From assembly GCF_050946515.1 (NCBI RefSeq), contig NZ_JBMNUX010000002.1, positions 124,001 to 188,000 of the forward strand: a stretch of 64,000 nucleotides of DNA, written 5' to 3'. Origin of the DNA: Tractidigestivibacter sp050946515. GTDB lineage: Bacteria > Actinomycetota > Coriobacteriia > Coriobacteriales > Atopobiaceae. How positions within the stretch are numbered: the stretch's first letter is position 1; every line of letters begins with the position of its first letter. Below, piece by piece: positions 24,826 to 33,293 of this stretch. Position numbers and translations under genes: made by a program. The notes below the pieces were generated by a model, which did not search any database, was not told where the DNA came from, and worked only from the letters and a program-made list of their open reading frames with translations.

Positions 24826-26112
24826 CTACTCGTGGGTGCGCAGGATCTGGCAGCGGATGTTCTGGCCGCCGCCAAAGCCGCGCAGGAACGTGGTTCGAGG
24901 AAGCTTGGGCATCTGGGTGGCACCCGCCTCGCCGCGCATCTGCTTGACGGCCTCGACGATGTCCGCGACGCCCGAGGCGCCATGGGCATGGCCAAAGTTG
25001 CAGCGTCCGCCATGGGTGTTGATGGGCTTGTCGCCGTCGAAGGCCATGCGGCCGTCGATGGCGTACTGCCATGCCTCTCCGCGAGGTATGTAGCCGACCT
25101 CCTCGGAGGCGACGATGTCGCCTGCCAGGAAGAAGTCGTTCACAAAGAGAAGGTCGATCTCGTCGGGGCTGACGCCCGTGAGCTCGTAGACCTGCTTTGC
25201 GCCGTCCCTCGTGCCGTTGTACTCGTTGTCGGGAGTCGCGCCCTCGTACGCTGCGGCTCCGGTGCCCAGGACGTCGATCACCTTGTGGTCAAGACCGCGC
25301 GCGACGGCCATGTCGGTCGGCATGACGACGACGGCCGCGGCGCCGTCGCACTTGATCTCGAAGCCGGTGACGCGCAGGTACTGCGTGACCTTGGGGTTGT
25401 TGAAGCTCTTCAGGTACTCGTCGGCGCTCCCAAGGCCGTTTGCCTTGGCGACGTCGTCGAACTCCTCGGTCGAGAAGGCCAGCGGGTTCAGCACGGCGGC
25501 GTGGCGGAGCGACTTGGAGACGCCGTTCAGGGCATCGTCAATCTGGTCTGCCGTGAGGTCATACTCCCAGCGGTACTTGTTGATCCAGTTGTCGAACGAG
25601 ATGCCGAATGCGGAGTCAAACGGGCGGCCGTATGCGCGGTCGTAGACCTTAGGGATGGAAGGGAGCATCTCGGAGAGCGGGAAGTCGCGTCGGAAGCAGC
25701 CGGGCGCGTCCACAACGGGAAGCGAGGCGGCGAGGTCGACGGCGCCGGAGAGCACGATGTCGTAGGAGCCGCAGGCGACGGCCTGGACGGCCTCCTGAAG
25801 GGCCACGTAGCCCGTGCAGCACGCCTCCGAATGGTGCACCGAGCCGATGCCGCGGACGCCAAACCAATCAGCGACCTGCATGTTCGGCGTCAGTGAGTCT
25901 CCAATCATGAAGGGGTTCGCGGCACCATGGTAGAAGTACTGGATGTCGCGGGGCTCAAGGCCGGCGTCCTGGATGGCCTCGAGGGCCGCGTACCCAAAGG
26001 CGTCGCCCTCGCTCATGCCCTTGGTCTCGGGATGGTCCTCGAAGTTCTTGAAGGGGGTGCACCCAACGCCCACGATGGAGACGCTCCGTGCCTGCTTGCC
26101 AAGCTTGACCAC
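24826..26112 (-). CDS. Thiolase-family acyltransferase (SCP-x/lipid-transfer type)
   Basis: 428 residues from a GTG at 26112 (AAGGAG 9 bases upstream); a TTG two codons earlier is possible but only 3 bases from that site. The nucleophile region is HSEACCTGYVALQEAVQAVA and the catalytic His region GRCNFGHAHGASG. The C-terminal loop is RGFGGGQN, in place of the Cys-containing loop of degradative thiolases. SCP-x-like members cleave or form beta-keto thioesters. With DUF35, carrier protein and phosphotransacylase downstream it is the likely C-C cleaving step. Missing the second Cys is usual for this subfamily but leaves the reaction direction open. Confidence 0.83.
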   Translation of the reverse strand: MVKLGKQARSVSIVGVGCTPFKNFEDHPETKGMSEGDAFGYAALEAIQDAGLEPRDIQYFYHGAANPFMIGDSLTPNMQVADWFGVRGIGSVHHSEACCTGYVALQEAVQAVACGSYDIVLSGAVDLAASLPVVDAPGCFRRDFPLSEMLPSIPKVYDRAYGRPFDSAFGISFDNWINKYRWEYDLTADQIDDALNGVSKSLRHAAVLNPLAFSTEEFDDVAKANGLGSADEYLKSFNNPKVTQYLRVTGFEIKCDGAAAVVVMPTDMAVARGLDHKVIDVLGTGAAAYEGATPDNEYNGTRDGAKQVYELTGVSPDEIDLLFVNDFFLAGDIVASEEVGYIPRGEAWQYAIDGRMAFDGDKPINTHGGRCNFGHAHGASGVADIVEAVKQMRGEAGATQMPKLPRTTFLRGFGGGQNIRCQILRTHE

Positions 26113-26138
26113 AGTCAATCACTCCTTTGCTCGCGTAC

Positions 26139-26253
26139 GATACAAACGATCAATTGCCTTACGATGCAAAGGATATGTGGCTTCTCCGATGTGTGATGGG
26201 ACGTTTTTGCATCAAGTGTCCCAGCATGCGGGGCAGATTTATCTGTTTTGTAT
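26139..26253. promoter_or_regulatory. Candidate operator region upstream of the thiolase operon
   Basis: An 8-base inverted pair GATACAAA (26139-26146) and TTTGTATC (26246-26253) bracket the region, with a 12-base palindrome CAGATTTATCTG at 26233-26244. ACAAACGA plus CAATTG (26142-26156) recur ahead of the second iron-sulfur flavoprotein gene. It lies between the thiolase start and the tetR gene, so TetR is the natural candidate ligand. No clear -35/-10 pair was recognised. Confidence 0.4.
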
Positions 26254-26358
26254 CTTTTCGCAGGTCAAAGCCCCTTGGTGCTACGCCCAAAGATTGTACC
26301 GAGCAGTTCGACCGCCTTCGTGCATGCGCATAAAAGCGCAGTTCAAGGGCATTTTTTG

Positions 26359-26982
26359 CTATTTTTCGCCAAAGGGGTCATAGGGGTGCTCCGTAACGCT
26401 CTCGTCGTTGATGAAGAGCGGCGAGTAGTACAGGCGATTGAGCATGGCGGCCACCTTCTCGGGCGGTATGTCTGGGCGCTTCTCGAGCCAGTACTCGATC
26501 ATGTTGTTGTGGCCCGCGATCACAAACGACAGGTAGAGGTCGCGGTCGACCTCTGAGCCGCTGACGTCCTTGAGGCGGATGCGGAAGTACTCGTGCATGA
26601 GCATGGTCGCCCTGTGCTGGAACACCGGGTCGCCGTGGTCGCTGTTTAGGGCGATGACCTTCTCGCGATTGTTGCGCAGCACCTCCATGCGGCTGACCAT
26701 CGCCATGGTGGGGCCAAGCTCCGACTTGTCGAACTGCGCCTTGAGCGCGGTCTTGTTGATGGTGCGCATGGTGTCGAGAAGCCCGGCCTCGAACTGCTTG
26801 ACAACGTCCTCGACGCTGTCGAAGTGCCGGTAGAACGTGGAGCGAGAGACTCCGGCCTTGCGCACGACGTCCCCAACCTTGATGTTGGGGATGTCGGTCG
26901 TCGCCATGATCGAGAAGACGGCGTCCTCGATGCGGCGCTCGGTCTCCGACTGCTGGTCATGGTCGCTTGCGGGACGCTTCAC
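26359..26982 (-). CDS. TetR-family transcriptional regulator
   Basis: 207 residues from a GTG at 26982 with GAGAGG upstream. The N-terminal helix-turn-helix is typical (IKVGDVVRKAGVSRSTFYRHF). The C-terminal ligand domain has no specific recognisable family. It precedes the thiolase operon on the same strand and is divergent from pucR2. TetR proteins usually repress neighbouring genes until a small ligand such as a pathway acyl-CoA binds. Confidence 0.85.
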   Translation of the reverse strand: MKRPASDHDQQSETERRIEDAVFSIMATTDIPNIKVGDVVRKAGVSRSTFYRHFDSVEDVVKQFEAGLLDTMRTINKTALKAQFDKSELGPTMAMVSRMEVLRNNREKVIALNSDHGDPVFQHRATMLMHEYFRIRLKDVSGSEVDRDLYLSFVIAGHNNMIEYWLEKRPDIPPEKVAAMLNRLYYSPLFINDESVTEHPYDPFGEK

Positions 26983-27088
26983 CTGCGTCGCCTCTCTTCT
27001 TCCCTCGTGCCCATGGAGAGGGCAGACTTCTGACTGGCTGAACTATAGCCGAACTCCGTCAGCTGCCGAGCCGCGCGGCGGAGAGCCC

Positions 27089-27116
27089 TTTGAATTGCCC
27101 CGTGGTCGCGTATTAT
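27089..27116 (+). promoter_or_regulatory. Possible promoter of pucR2
   Basis: TTTGAA, a 16-base spacer, then TATTAT, followed about 70 bases later by the pucR2 start. The match is fair at both hexamers. Confidence 0.4.
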
Positions 27117-27183
27117 TTGTGTGCCTGCACATATGCCCGTGCATACCCCAGGGCGCACGCGCAAACAAGAGAAGGACGTGGTC

Positions 27184-28803
27184 ATGGAACTCAAGGAGCT
27201 GCTGCTTCGCTTGCCAGACGGGTCTGTTGCGTCGAAAAGGCTCTCCGACCCCGAGGTCAACATCGACAACCTTGGCTTTCTCACGCCAGACACCAAGCGG
27301 CCGCACCCCAGCGTCCTGTACTTCTCGGACGATGTGAACCTTCCCGAAGAGCTTCCAGACGAGATCTTCAACGTCGTGCTCTTTGGATGCCAGGAGGTGC
27401 CTCCTGTTCTTTTAGACAGCTCGTCAGCCAACGTCGTGCTGCTTCGCCTTGAGTACAATCCATTTTCCGTCTACAACTGCGTGCAGGGGTTCTTCCTCGA
27501 GGAAGTCGAGGTCACGGACATCGTGCGGCGCATGCTGACGGCGCACTTCTCTAACAACGGTCTTCAATACCTCATCGAAGAGGCCTCTCGCGCGCTGCGC
27601 AACCCCATCGTGGTCGTCGACAGCGCCTACCATTACGTCGCGCGGCACGTAGAGGGCAAGCTTGACCCATCTCGCCACGTGGACAGCGTGCTTGAGCAGG
27701 AATTCCAGTACGAGTCGGTCCTCGAGGACGGCGTGGCATTCATCAAGCGCGAGAGGCTGAGCGAGCGTTGCGCGCAGGCACGAAAGCCCATCGTGGTGCA
27801 TAACGACGTGCTCGACGCTGACACGATGGTCACGGCCTCGATCGTGCATGGGGTCACGATTGCCCACACGATGATGATCGCCCGCGACCATCCCTTCAGC
27901 GAGGTCGACTACGAGTGCATGGCGCGGCTCGGCCTATTTGTGGGCCAAGAGATGCAGAAGACCGACCTTTACGCAGCGAGCCGAGGCCAGATGGACTCGT
28001 ACTTCCTCGTCAATCTGCTGAATGACGAGCAGCCCAGCCACGCCGTAACCAATCGGCGCCTGAGCGTGCTTGAGTTCCGGCCGCTGCCCGAGCTCTATGT
28101 CGCGGTGGTCGAGCCCAACCACGCCAACCTCACCCCGCAGGACTACGACACCATCGCGATGCAGCTTACGGGATGTCTGAAGAACAGCATCTACGCAAGC
28201 TACGAGCATGCCCTAGTCATACTGTTCACCCGCGAGAAGGGCGCGGGGCTCGGCGACTATACCGAGAAGCAGCTCCGCAAGGCGGCCGCGGTGAACGACC
28301 TCTCGGTTGGCGTGAGCAACGCTTTTGATGACCTGACGCACATCCACAGCCACTATGAGCAGGCTCGCTCGGCGATTCGCTCGGGCAGGATGGTGGCGGT
28401 GTTTCTGGAGGACGGCGGACTCTACCACTATTGCGACTACGCCTACGTGCAGATGCTCGACCTGACGAACAAGCAGTACAACCTGCTGAACTTCGTGCAT
28501 CCGTCGCTCATGCGCCTTGCACGCTACGACCGCGAGCACGGGACCGAGCTCACCGACACGCTCTTCATCTACCTGCAGAATGCATGCAATACGCAGCGAG
28601 CGGCCAAGATCTTGAACCTGCACAAGAACACGTTGCTCTACAGGCTCGGCAGGATTCGCGAGATCTTAGGCTGCGACCTCTCGTCGGGAGAAGACCAGTT
28701 TTTGCTGCAGCTGTCGTTCAGGGTCCTGTTCTTCTTGGACCTCTTCAAGAGCCGCATCAGCATAAGCCGCGAAGACATCCAGGCGCACCCGTCAGAGGGC
28801 TAG
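27184..28803 (+). CDS. PucR-type transcriptional regulator 2
   Basis: 539 residues from the ATG at 27184 (MELKELLLRLPDGSVASKRL), with GAAGGA upstream; the frame extends further but without support. The domain order is as in pucR1: an N-terminal region, a central region and the C-terminal PucR helix-turn-helix (LHKNTLLYRLGRIREILGCDL). It is similar in length and layout to the protein at 9515, so each catabolic block has its own PucR regulator. Its likely targets are the flanking thiolase and flavoprotein units. Confidence 0.82.
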   Translation: MELKELLLRLPDGSVASKRLSDPEVNIDNLGFLTPDTKRPHPSVLYFSDDVNLPEELPDEIFNVVLFGCQEVPPVLLDSSSANVVLLRLEYNPFSVYNCVQGFFLEEVEVTDIVRRMLTAHFSNNGLQYLIEEASRALRNPIVVVDSAYHYVARHVEGKLDPSRHVDSVLEQEFQYESVLEDGVAFIKRERLSERCAQARKPIVVHNDVLDADTMVTASIVHGVTIAHTMMIARDHPFSEVDYECMARLGLFVGQEMQKTDLYAASRGQMDSYFLVNLLNDEQPSHAVTNRRLSVLEFRPLPELYVAVVEPNHANLTPQDYDTIAMQLTGCLKNSIYASYEHALVILFTREKGAGLGDYTEKQLRKAAAVNDLSVGVSNAFDDLTHIHSHYEQARSAIRSGRMVAVFLEDGGLYHYCDYAYVQMLDLTNKQYNLLNFVHPSLMRLARYDREHGTELTDTLFIYLQNACNTQRAAKILNLHKNTLLYRLGRIREILGCDLSSGEDQFLLQLSFRVLFFLDLFKSRISISREDIQAHPSEG

Positions 28804-28805
28804 CG

Positions 28806-28870
28806 CCCGTAGGCCCCGCGGTCCCGTGGGCGCAACGGCCCGTGGGCGCTGCAGACCCGTAGGCGCGGAC
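28806..28870 (+). repeat. Short tandem repeat after pucR2
   Basis: Four copies of CCCGTRGGCSC begin at 28806, 28823, 28839 and 28856, so the period is 16-17 bases. It starts 2 bases past the pucR2 stop codon and runs into the R3 element. Confidence 0.6.
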
Positions 28871-28876
28871 AGCCAG

Positions 28877-29274
28877 CCCACGCAAGCGCGAGGTTCCACG
28901 CGATGGCACCTCTTGTGTGGGACCGCGCTCCTTCTCGACCAAGGGCAGGACCACACAACCAAAAGGCTGTCCTGCGCAGATGCTTGAGCGACCCACACGA
29001 TCGCACGCCTAAGAAGGGAGGGCATCTATTGTGTGGGACCTAGCGGGCTTCATGCTGCAAAATCACCGAGAAAACCCTCACAACGACTTCTCCTACCTGC
29101 AAATACGTCCGCGACTTCCACACGATAGAAATTCAGCTATCAGCTTAACCCCACACAACGCGAGCTAATTCCGAAAGACGATGACGCTACCCACACAAGA
29201 GTGGCGATTATCTGGGAAAACGCCATCGGCTCCCACACGATGCCTCCTGCAATTCAGAGAAATCCCCACACGAT
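28877..29274 (+). repeat. Type B phased-box element R3
   Basis: The right arm is intact: direct boxes start at 29075, 29117, 29150, 29190, 29232 and 29265, with steps 42, 33, 40, 42 and 33. The left arm is diverged: inverted boxes at 28912 and 29028, and extra direct boxes near 28877, 28895, 28950 and 28992 (the last two 42 apart). No type A units are present. It lies between convergent pucR2 and the second flavoprotein gene. Confidence 0.78.
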
Positions 29275-29401
29275 GCGACGGCTCTCAGATGAACGCTCCT
29301 CGCGGACTTCGTAGGCGAAATCCCAAGCGCTGCGGTAATGGGAGAAAGCGGCGGCCCCTCCGCACTTCTCCCCTCTTCGTTACTGACGGGAAAACGAGTG
29401 C

Positions 29402-29433
29402 GGCGCCAGCCCGAGCACTTCAAGGCTGGCGCC
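29402..29433 (-). terminator. Terminator of the second iron-sulfur flavoprotein gene
   Basis: Perfect 10-base stem GGCGCCAGCC/GGCTGGCGCC with a 12-base loop. On the minus strand it is followed by GCACTCGTTTTC. It begins 24 bases past the stop at 29457. Confidence 0.7.
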
Positions 29434-29456
29434 TCCGTCTGGTCGCAATGAATCAA

Positions 29457-30419
29457 CTACACCGTGGGGAACTCGAGCTTGCGATAGTGCTCGAAATCGT
29501 CTTTGAAATTATCCTTCTTTTGATAGAACTCGATGCGAGTTTTGATGATCTCGTTCAGGTGCTCTGCGCGCGCCTTGTCGTCGTTGCGGTCGCGAATCAG
29601 GCCGTTTTCGGCAATCTTCAGCTTGGGACGGCCGGTCTTCTCGTCCACGACAAGGTCGCCGCCCGCTCCGCAGACCGCGCACTCCCACGGGAACTCGACG
29701 CCGTCCCAGTGCTTGTCGCCAGGATAGACCAGGCTGGAGTGGCAATTGGGGCAGACGCCGTCATCCGGGTCGCCGAGCCAATGACGCTGGTCGACAGGCG
29801 TCTCCATGGCCTCCCAAATGTGCTCGCCCATCTGGCGACAACGCTCGACCTGCTCGGGGAACGTCAGAATCGAGCCGGGGCGCGCGGAGCGCTGAACCAT
29901 GTAGCGGTCAACGACCTGCAGCGACATCGTGAACATGGTTGCCTGCAGGCTCTCGAGCGAGAAGGTCTGCCAGTCGTGCATGGAGCCGCCGACGGAGATG
30001 AGGCCGGCCACGGTGTGCGGGTTCTCCTTCACGACCCCAATCTGGAGCAGGAAGGAAAGTTCGTAAGCAAGGAAGCGCTGGGCAAAGCGGGTGTACAGCG
30101 AGCTTGGCGTCAGGTCATAGGTGGGAACGGCAATGAGAACGCCGTTGCACGTGTGCATTTCGGTGATGAGGCGGTCTACGTCGTCCTTGTCCTTGAGAAC
30201 GCAGCCCTTGTACTCCTTCTCGGGATGCTGCGCGATGTCGCCCATCTGCATGGTGCAGCCCTCGCAACCAGTGCAGGGCAGAATGTTGTAGTCAAACAGG
30301 TTGATGAGCTCGCACTCGGCACCCTTGTCGCGAAGCACCTCGAGCGCGGCCTTGAGCGCAATCTCGCTGTTCCCACCATGCATGCCTGCGCAAATGCCCA
30401 TCACTTTGTGCTGTGCCAT
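29457..30419 (-). CDS. Iron-sulfur flavoprotein (NADPH-dependent FMN reductase fold) with zinc ribbon, copy 2
   Basis: 320 residues from the ATG at 30419, with GGAGAGGGG upstream. A flavodoxin-like fold carries LPCTGCEGCTMQM and a later Cys (YKGCVLKDKDD), the iron-sulfur site of Isf proteins. The C-terminal zinc ribbon is CPNCHSSL...WECAVCGAGG. It is paralogous to 8411-9391 but stands alone, bracketed by repeat elements R3 and R4. A role in feeding electrons to the OYE-type reductase of block 2 would mirror copy 1 and the fumarate-reductase-like enzyme of block 1; this is inference. Confidence 0.8.
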   Translation of the reverse strand: MAQHKVMGICAGMHGGNSEIALKAALEVLRDKGAECELINLFDYNILPCTGCEGCTMQMGDIAQHPEKEYKGCVLKDKDDVDRLITEMHTCNGVLIAVPTYDLTPSSLYTRFAQRFLAYELSFLLQIGVVKENPHTVAGLISVGGSMHDWQTFSLESLQATMFTMSLQVVDRYMVQRSARPGSILTFPEQVERCRQMGEHIWEAMETPVDQRHWLGDPDDGVCPNCHSSLVYPGDKHWDGVEFPWECAVCGAGGDLVVDEKTGRPKLKIAENGLIRDRNDDKARAEHLNEIIKTRIEFYQKKDNFKDDFEHYRKLEFPTV

Positions 30420-30495
30420 TAGGACCCCTCTCCAAGTTGAAATCCATGCGCGCTTTCGCGCACGTTCAATTTGGATGGTAGGAGTTGAGACTTTT

Positions 30496-30519
30496 CAATT
30501 GTTCGTTCGCACAAACGAA
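30496..30519. promoter_or_regulatory. Candidate operator upstream of the second iron-sulfur flavoprotein gene
   Basis: CAATTG (30496-30501) adjoins the dyad TTCGTT-N6-AACGAA (30502-30519), about 80 bases ahead of the start codon. The same ACAAACGA octamer lies near CAATTG ahead of the thiolase operon. The regulator is not identified; TetR or PucR2 are possible. Confidence 0.4.
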
Positions 30520-30616
30520 AGAGTTCCGAACGTCAGGGAAAGCGTTGTGCGAAACCACAGCAGCTGGAGAGAAGGGCGCTGGCACAGGTAGCCCAGGGAG
30601 GAGAATGGCACCTGGC

Positions 30617-30979
30617 GTTGTGTAGGGATCTCTCTGAATTGGGAGTCACGTCGTGAGGGAATCTGGCGGGTCGTCCCAGGATTTTCCTTATGTCGTGTGG
30701 GGCCAATCGCCTGAAGCGAGGCGTCGGGAAGCGGGGCTGATCATCGTGTGGGAATGCATGCCGGACCAAGCAGCCACGCCCCACACGATAGAAGCCTTTA
30801 CCTGCGAAATCGCCGTCACAACCCGCACGATGAAGCAGATCCCCTGTTGTGTGTCCCACACGATAGAAACAAGCCCAGCGACCGTCGCGAAAGCCCCACA
30901 CGATGCGGCTTGCGACCTGCGGAAACGCCGTGAGGTCCCACGCAACGGAAGGGCGCTCACGTTGTGTGCCCCACACGAT
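30617..30979 (+). repeat. Type B phased-box element R4
   Basis: Inverted boxes start at 30617, 30650, 30692 and 30743; direct boxes start at 30780, 30822, 30855, 30895, 30937 and 30970. The steps are 33, 42, 51, 37, 42, 33, 40, 42 and 33. The ACCTGCG segment follows direct boxes 1 and 4. The left arm uses 42-51 where R1/R2 use 63-40, and R5 shares this version. No type A arrays flank it. Confidence 0.85.
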
Positions 30980-31016
30980 GGGAGCATGAGCTGTCCTCCG
31001 CACCGTCACTGAAGCG

Positions 31017-31058
31017 GGGCGAGGCGCCCAGGCCTTCTCGGTCTTGGGCGCCTCGCCC
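31017..31058. terminator. Strong hairpin downstream of the CocE-type gene
   Basis: Perfect 14-base stem GGGCGAGGCGCCCA/TGGGCGCCTCGCCC with a 14-base loop. It lies 29 bases past the CocE-type stop on the minus strand. There is no clear T run on either side. Confidence 0.6.
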
Positions 31059-31087
31059 TTAGAGAGGCAATCTATAATGCCGACAAA

Positions 31088-33004
31088 TCAGCGATGGATG
31101 TACTCGCCAGCCTGATAGCGCGGCGGGACAACGGGAATCTCGATCCAAGAATCGTACTGACCGCCGGTATGGATGTTGTGAGTGCCGTGGTTGTCAGTGT
31201 CCCAAGACAGCGGCTCGAACCAGCCGTCTCGGATATAGCGACCAGAGATCTGCACGCGGAAGCGCTCGCCCTTGTGGTAGACGCGGGCCGTCGGCACGAT
31301 GGCGATGTCGACCGCGCGAATCTCGCCGTCGGCGAGCTTGTGCGTGTCGGTCATCGTGTAGACCGGCGTGTGCTTCTTCGTGAGGCCCTCGTCGACCGTA
31401 GCACGAGAAACGCGGCACTTTCCCCAGGCGCCCGGATGCGGCTCGTCGAGCGTGAGCCAAGGCACCCAGTTGCCCTCGCTGTCTGCCTTCTGGATGTTGA
31501 TGAAGAGGTCCATGTCGTCGTAGCCATCGCACGAGACAAACAGGTGCAGGTTCATGTAGCCGGTGATCTCGACGTCCTCGGGGAGCGTGAGGTCAAAGTC
31601 GAGCTCCTCGTCCTCGGGGTTGTAGCTTGCCTTGCCCTCGGTTGAGACGGGCTCGGTGCGCAGCTCGTAGCAGGCGCTCTTGTGGTCGAGCTCGACGCAG
31701 TCCTTCGGCGTCGAGGCGTCGAAGTAAAGCTTCTTGTACTCGGTGCGCTTGATTGGCCAGGCCTTCTCGGGACGCTCCGCCTGGTAGTCGACGTCATAGC
31801 CGTCCATGATGTCAAGACGGACGCGCGGCGTCATTTCCCAGCCGTTGTGGATGCCGCGGAGGTAGCGGTCGTAGAAGTGCTTGAGGTCCTCGAGGTTCTT
31901 GGGGTTGTACGTGTCGGGCCACTCGAAGTCGCGGTGGACGCGCAGCCACTTGAGGTGGCTGCGGCAGCGGCGCCAAGCATTGAAGGAGCCCGGCAGGTGG
32001 AAGTGCGACCAGCCGGCAGTCTGGTACACGGGAATCTTCACGTTGCGGAAGTTGGCGCGCTTGTCGTTCCAATAGGCGTTCATGTCGGGGTACATCTTGG
32101 CCATGGCGACCTGGTCGTCAACGCCGTTGGGGCCAGTCACCTGTGCGGCGATGAACTTGTTGAACGAAAGCGCGGGGACGCCGCCCTCAAAGAAGCTCTC
32201 GCGATAGAGGTCGGTCGTGCACTCCCACGGAGCAATGCAAACCAGGTGTGGCGGCTGCTCTGCCGCAATGCCCCACTGGTGCATGGCGACGCCAGAGTTG
32301 CCCGACATGCCTACCTTGCCGTTAGACCAAGGCTGGCGCGCCACCCACTCGACGAAGTCGTAGCCATCCTCGCGGTCCTGATGCGTGAACATGTGGACGT
32401 TGCCCTCGGAGTGGCCGGCGCCGCGCACGTCGACGTTTGCGACGGCATAGCCCTGATAGCACCAATAGAGCGGGTCGGGCGACTCGAACTTCGCGCACTT
32501 CGAGACCGTCATGGGAGGCACGCCCATGATCTGCCACTCGCTCATGCCGTCTCCTGGGCGTTTGCCGAACCATGACCACGAGACGATCGTCGGGACGGGC
32601 TTGTCAGTGTCGGGGCGATAGATGTCTGCATAGATCTTGCAGCCGTCACGCATGACGACTTCCTGGTCCTGCATGCAGATGACGCCATCGGCAGCCTCAT
32701 AGGTATGAGGGTTGAAGGGCGGGCAGAAGCCCTGGCCCATGCGCGCCATGGGGTCGTCGGACTTGGAAAGGTCAACCTCGGCCTGGTTGTCGTTTGGCTT
32801 GCGAGCGACACGATACGCGTGCATAATCTCTTCGCCGCCATAGACCTCGGGCACTAGGAACAGATACCCCTCGGTGTCATGGTCGAAGTAGATCTTCACG
32901 TCGTCATCGTTGACGCTAGCCATCTCGCCGGTCTTCGCGATGAGGTCAGAGAGCTTCTTGTCAGTGACCTCTTCCCATTCCTCCGGAATGTTGTATTCGA
33001 GCAT
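31088..33004 (-). CDS. CocE/NonD-family alpha/beta hydrolase (X-Pro dipeptidyl-peptidase S15 type)
   Basis: 638 residues from the ATG at 33004 (MLEYNIPEEWEEVTDKKLSD), with GGGAG 6 bases upstream. An alpha/beta-hydrolase core has the nucleophile elbow GMSGNSGVAMHQW, upstream DVRGAGHSEG, and a C-terminal jelly-roll beta domain (from about DFDLTLPEDVEITGYM) typical of S15/CocE enzymes. There is no signal peptide, so it is cytoplasmic. Known members hydrolyse esters or amides (cocaine, cephalosporins, X-Pro peptides). The gene is directly downstream of an acyl carrier protein gene (40-base gap), so its substrate may be a carrier-bound acyl or a ring-opened ester. That pairing is unusual for the family. 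Confidence 0.83.
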   Translation of the reverse strand: MLEYNIPEEWEEVTDKKLSDLIAKTGEMASVNDDDVKIYFDHDTEGYLFLVPEVYGGEEIMHAYRVARKPNDNQAEVDLSKSDDPMARMGQGFCPPFNPHTYEAADGVICMQDQEVVMRDGCKIYADIYRPDTDKPVPTIVSWSWFGKRPGDGMSEWQIMGVPPMTVSKCAKFESPDPLYWCYQGYAVANVDVRGAGHSEGNVHMFTHQDREDGYDFVEWVARQPWSNGKVGMSGNSGVAMHQWGIAAEQPPHLVCIAPWECTTDLYRESFFEGGVPALSFNKFIAAQVTGPNGVDDQVAMAKMYPDMNAYWNDKRANFRNVKIPVYQTAGWSHFHLPGSFNAWRRCRSHLKWLRVHRDFEWPDTYNPKNLEDLKHFYDRYLRGIHNGWEMTPRVRLDIMDGYDVDYQAERPEKAWPIKRTEYKKLYFDASTPKDCVELDHKSACYELRTEPVSTEGKASYNPEDEELDFDLTLPEDVEITGYMNLHLFVSCDGYDDMDLFINIQKADSEGNWVPWLTLDEPHPGAWGKCRVSRATVDEGLTKKHTPVYTMTDTHKLADGEIRAVDIAIVPTARVYHKGERFRVQISGRYIRDGWFEPLSWDTDNHGTHNIHTGGQYDSWIEIPVVPPRYQAGEYIHR

Positions 33005-33044
33005 TTTTTCTCCCTCTCCGAGATTCGCCTGTTCTTCTCGCGAG

Positions 33045-33293
33045 CTACTCGTCGAGAAGCTCGCAGACGTAGTCGGTTGCTTCGCCAAACGTGGCGCAAC
33101 GGCGGAACTTCATGTAAGGAACCTCGATGTCGAGCTCGTCCTCGAGATACGTCGTGATCTGCGAAACCTGCACCGACTTGATGCCTAGGTCGGCAAACTT
33201 GGTGTCCTCGGTGAACTCAGAGGGGTCCTTGCCAAACAGCTGGCTTGCGCGAGTGGTGAGCGCGTCCCAAACTTCCTTGCGATCCTCGTCCAT
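33045..33293 (-). CDS. Acyl carrier protein, block 2 copy 2
   Basis: 82 residues with an acyl carrier pattern; the predicted phosphopantetheine serine is S40 in DLGIKSVQVSQI. It is not close to the carrier at 24028 in sequence, so the two may serve different steps. It forms a two-gene unit with the CocE-type hydrolase. A Sfp-type phosphopantetheinyl transferase gene 0.7 kb away could activate it. CAATTG appears 37 bases upstream of the start, as ahead of the second flavoprotein gene. Confidence 0.82.
   Translation of the reverse strand: MDEDRKEVWDALTTRASQLFGKDPSEFTEDTKFADLGIKSVQVSQITTYLEDELDIEVPYMKFRRCATFGEATDYVCELLDE

Noticed and set aside
24328..26112. Acylphloroglucinol synthase (PhlACB) cluster
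   Set aside because: Thiolase-like and DUF35 partners are present, but there is no KAS III-like PhlA, and the surrounding kinase/transacylase genes point to catabolism.
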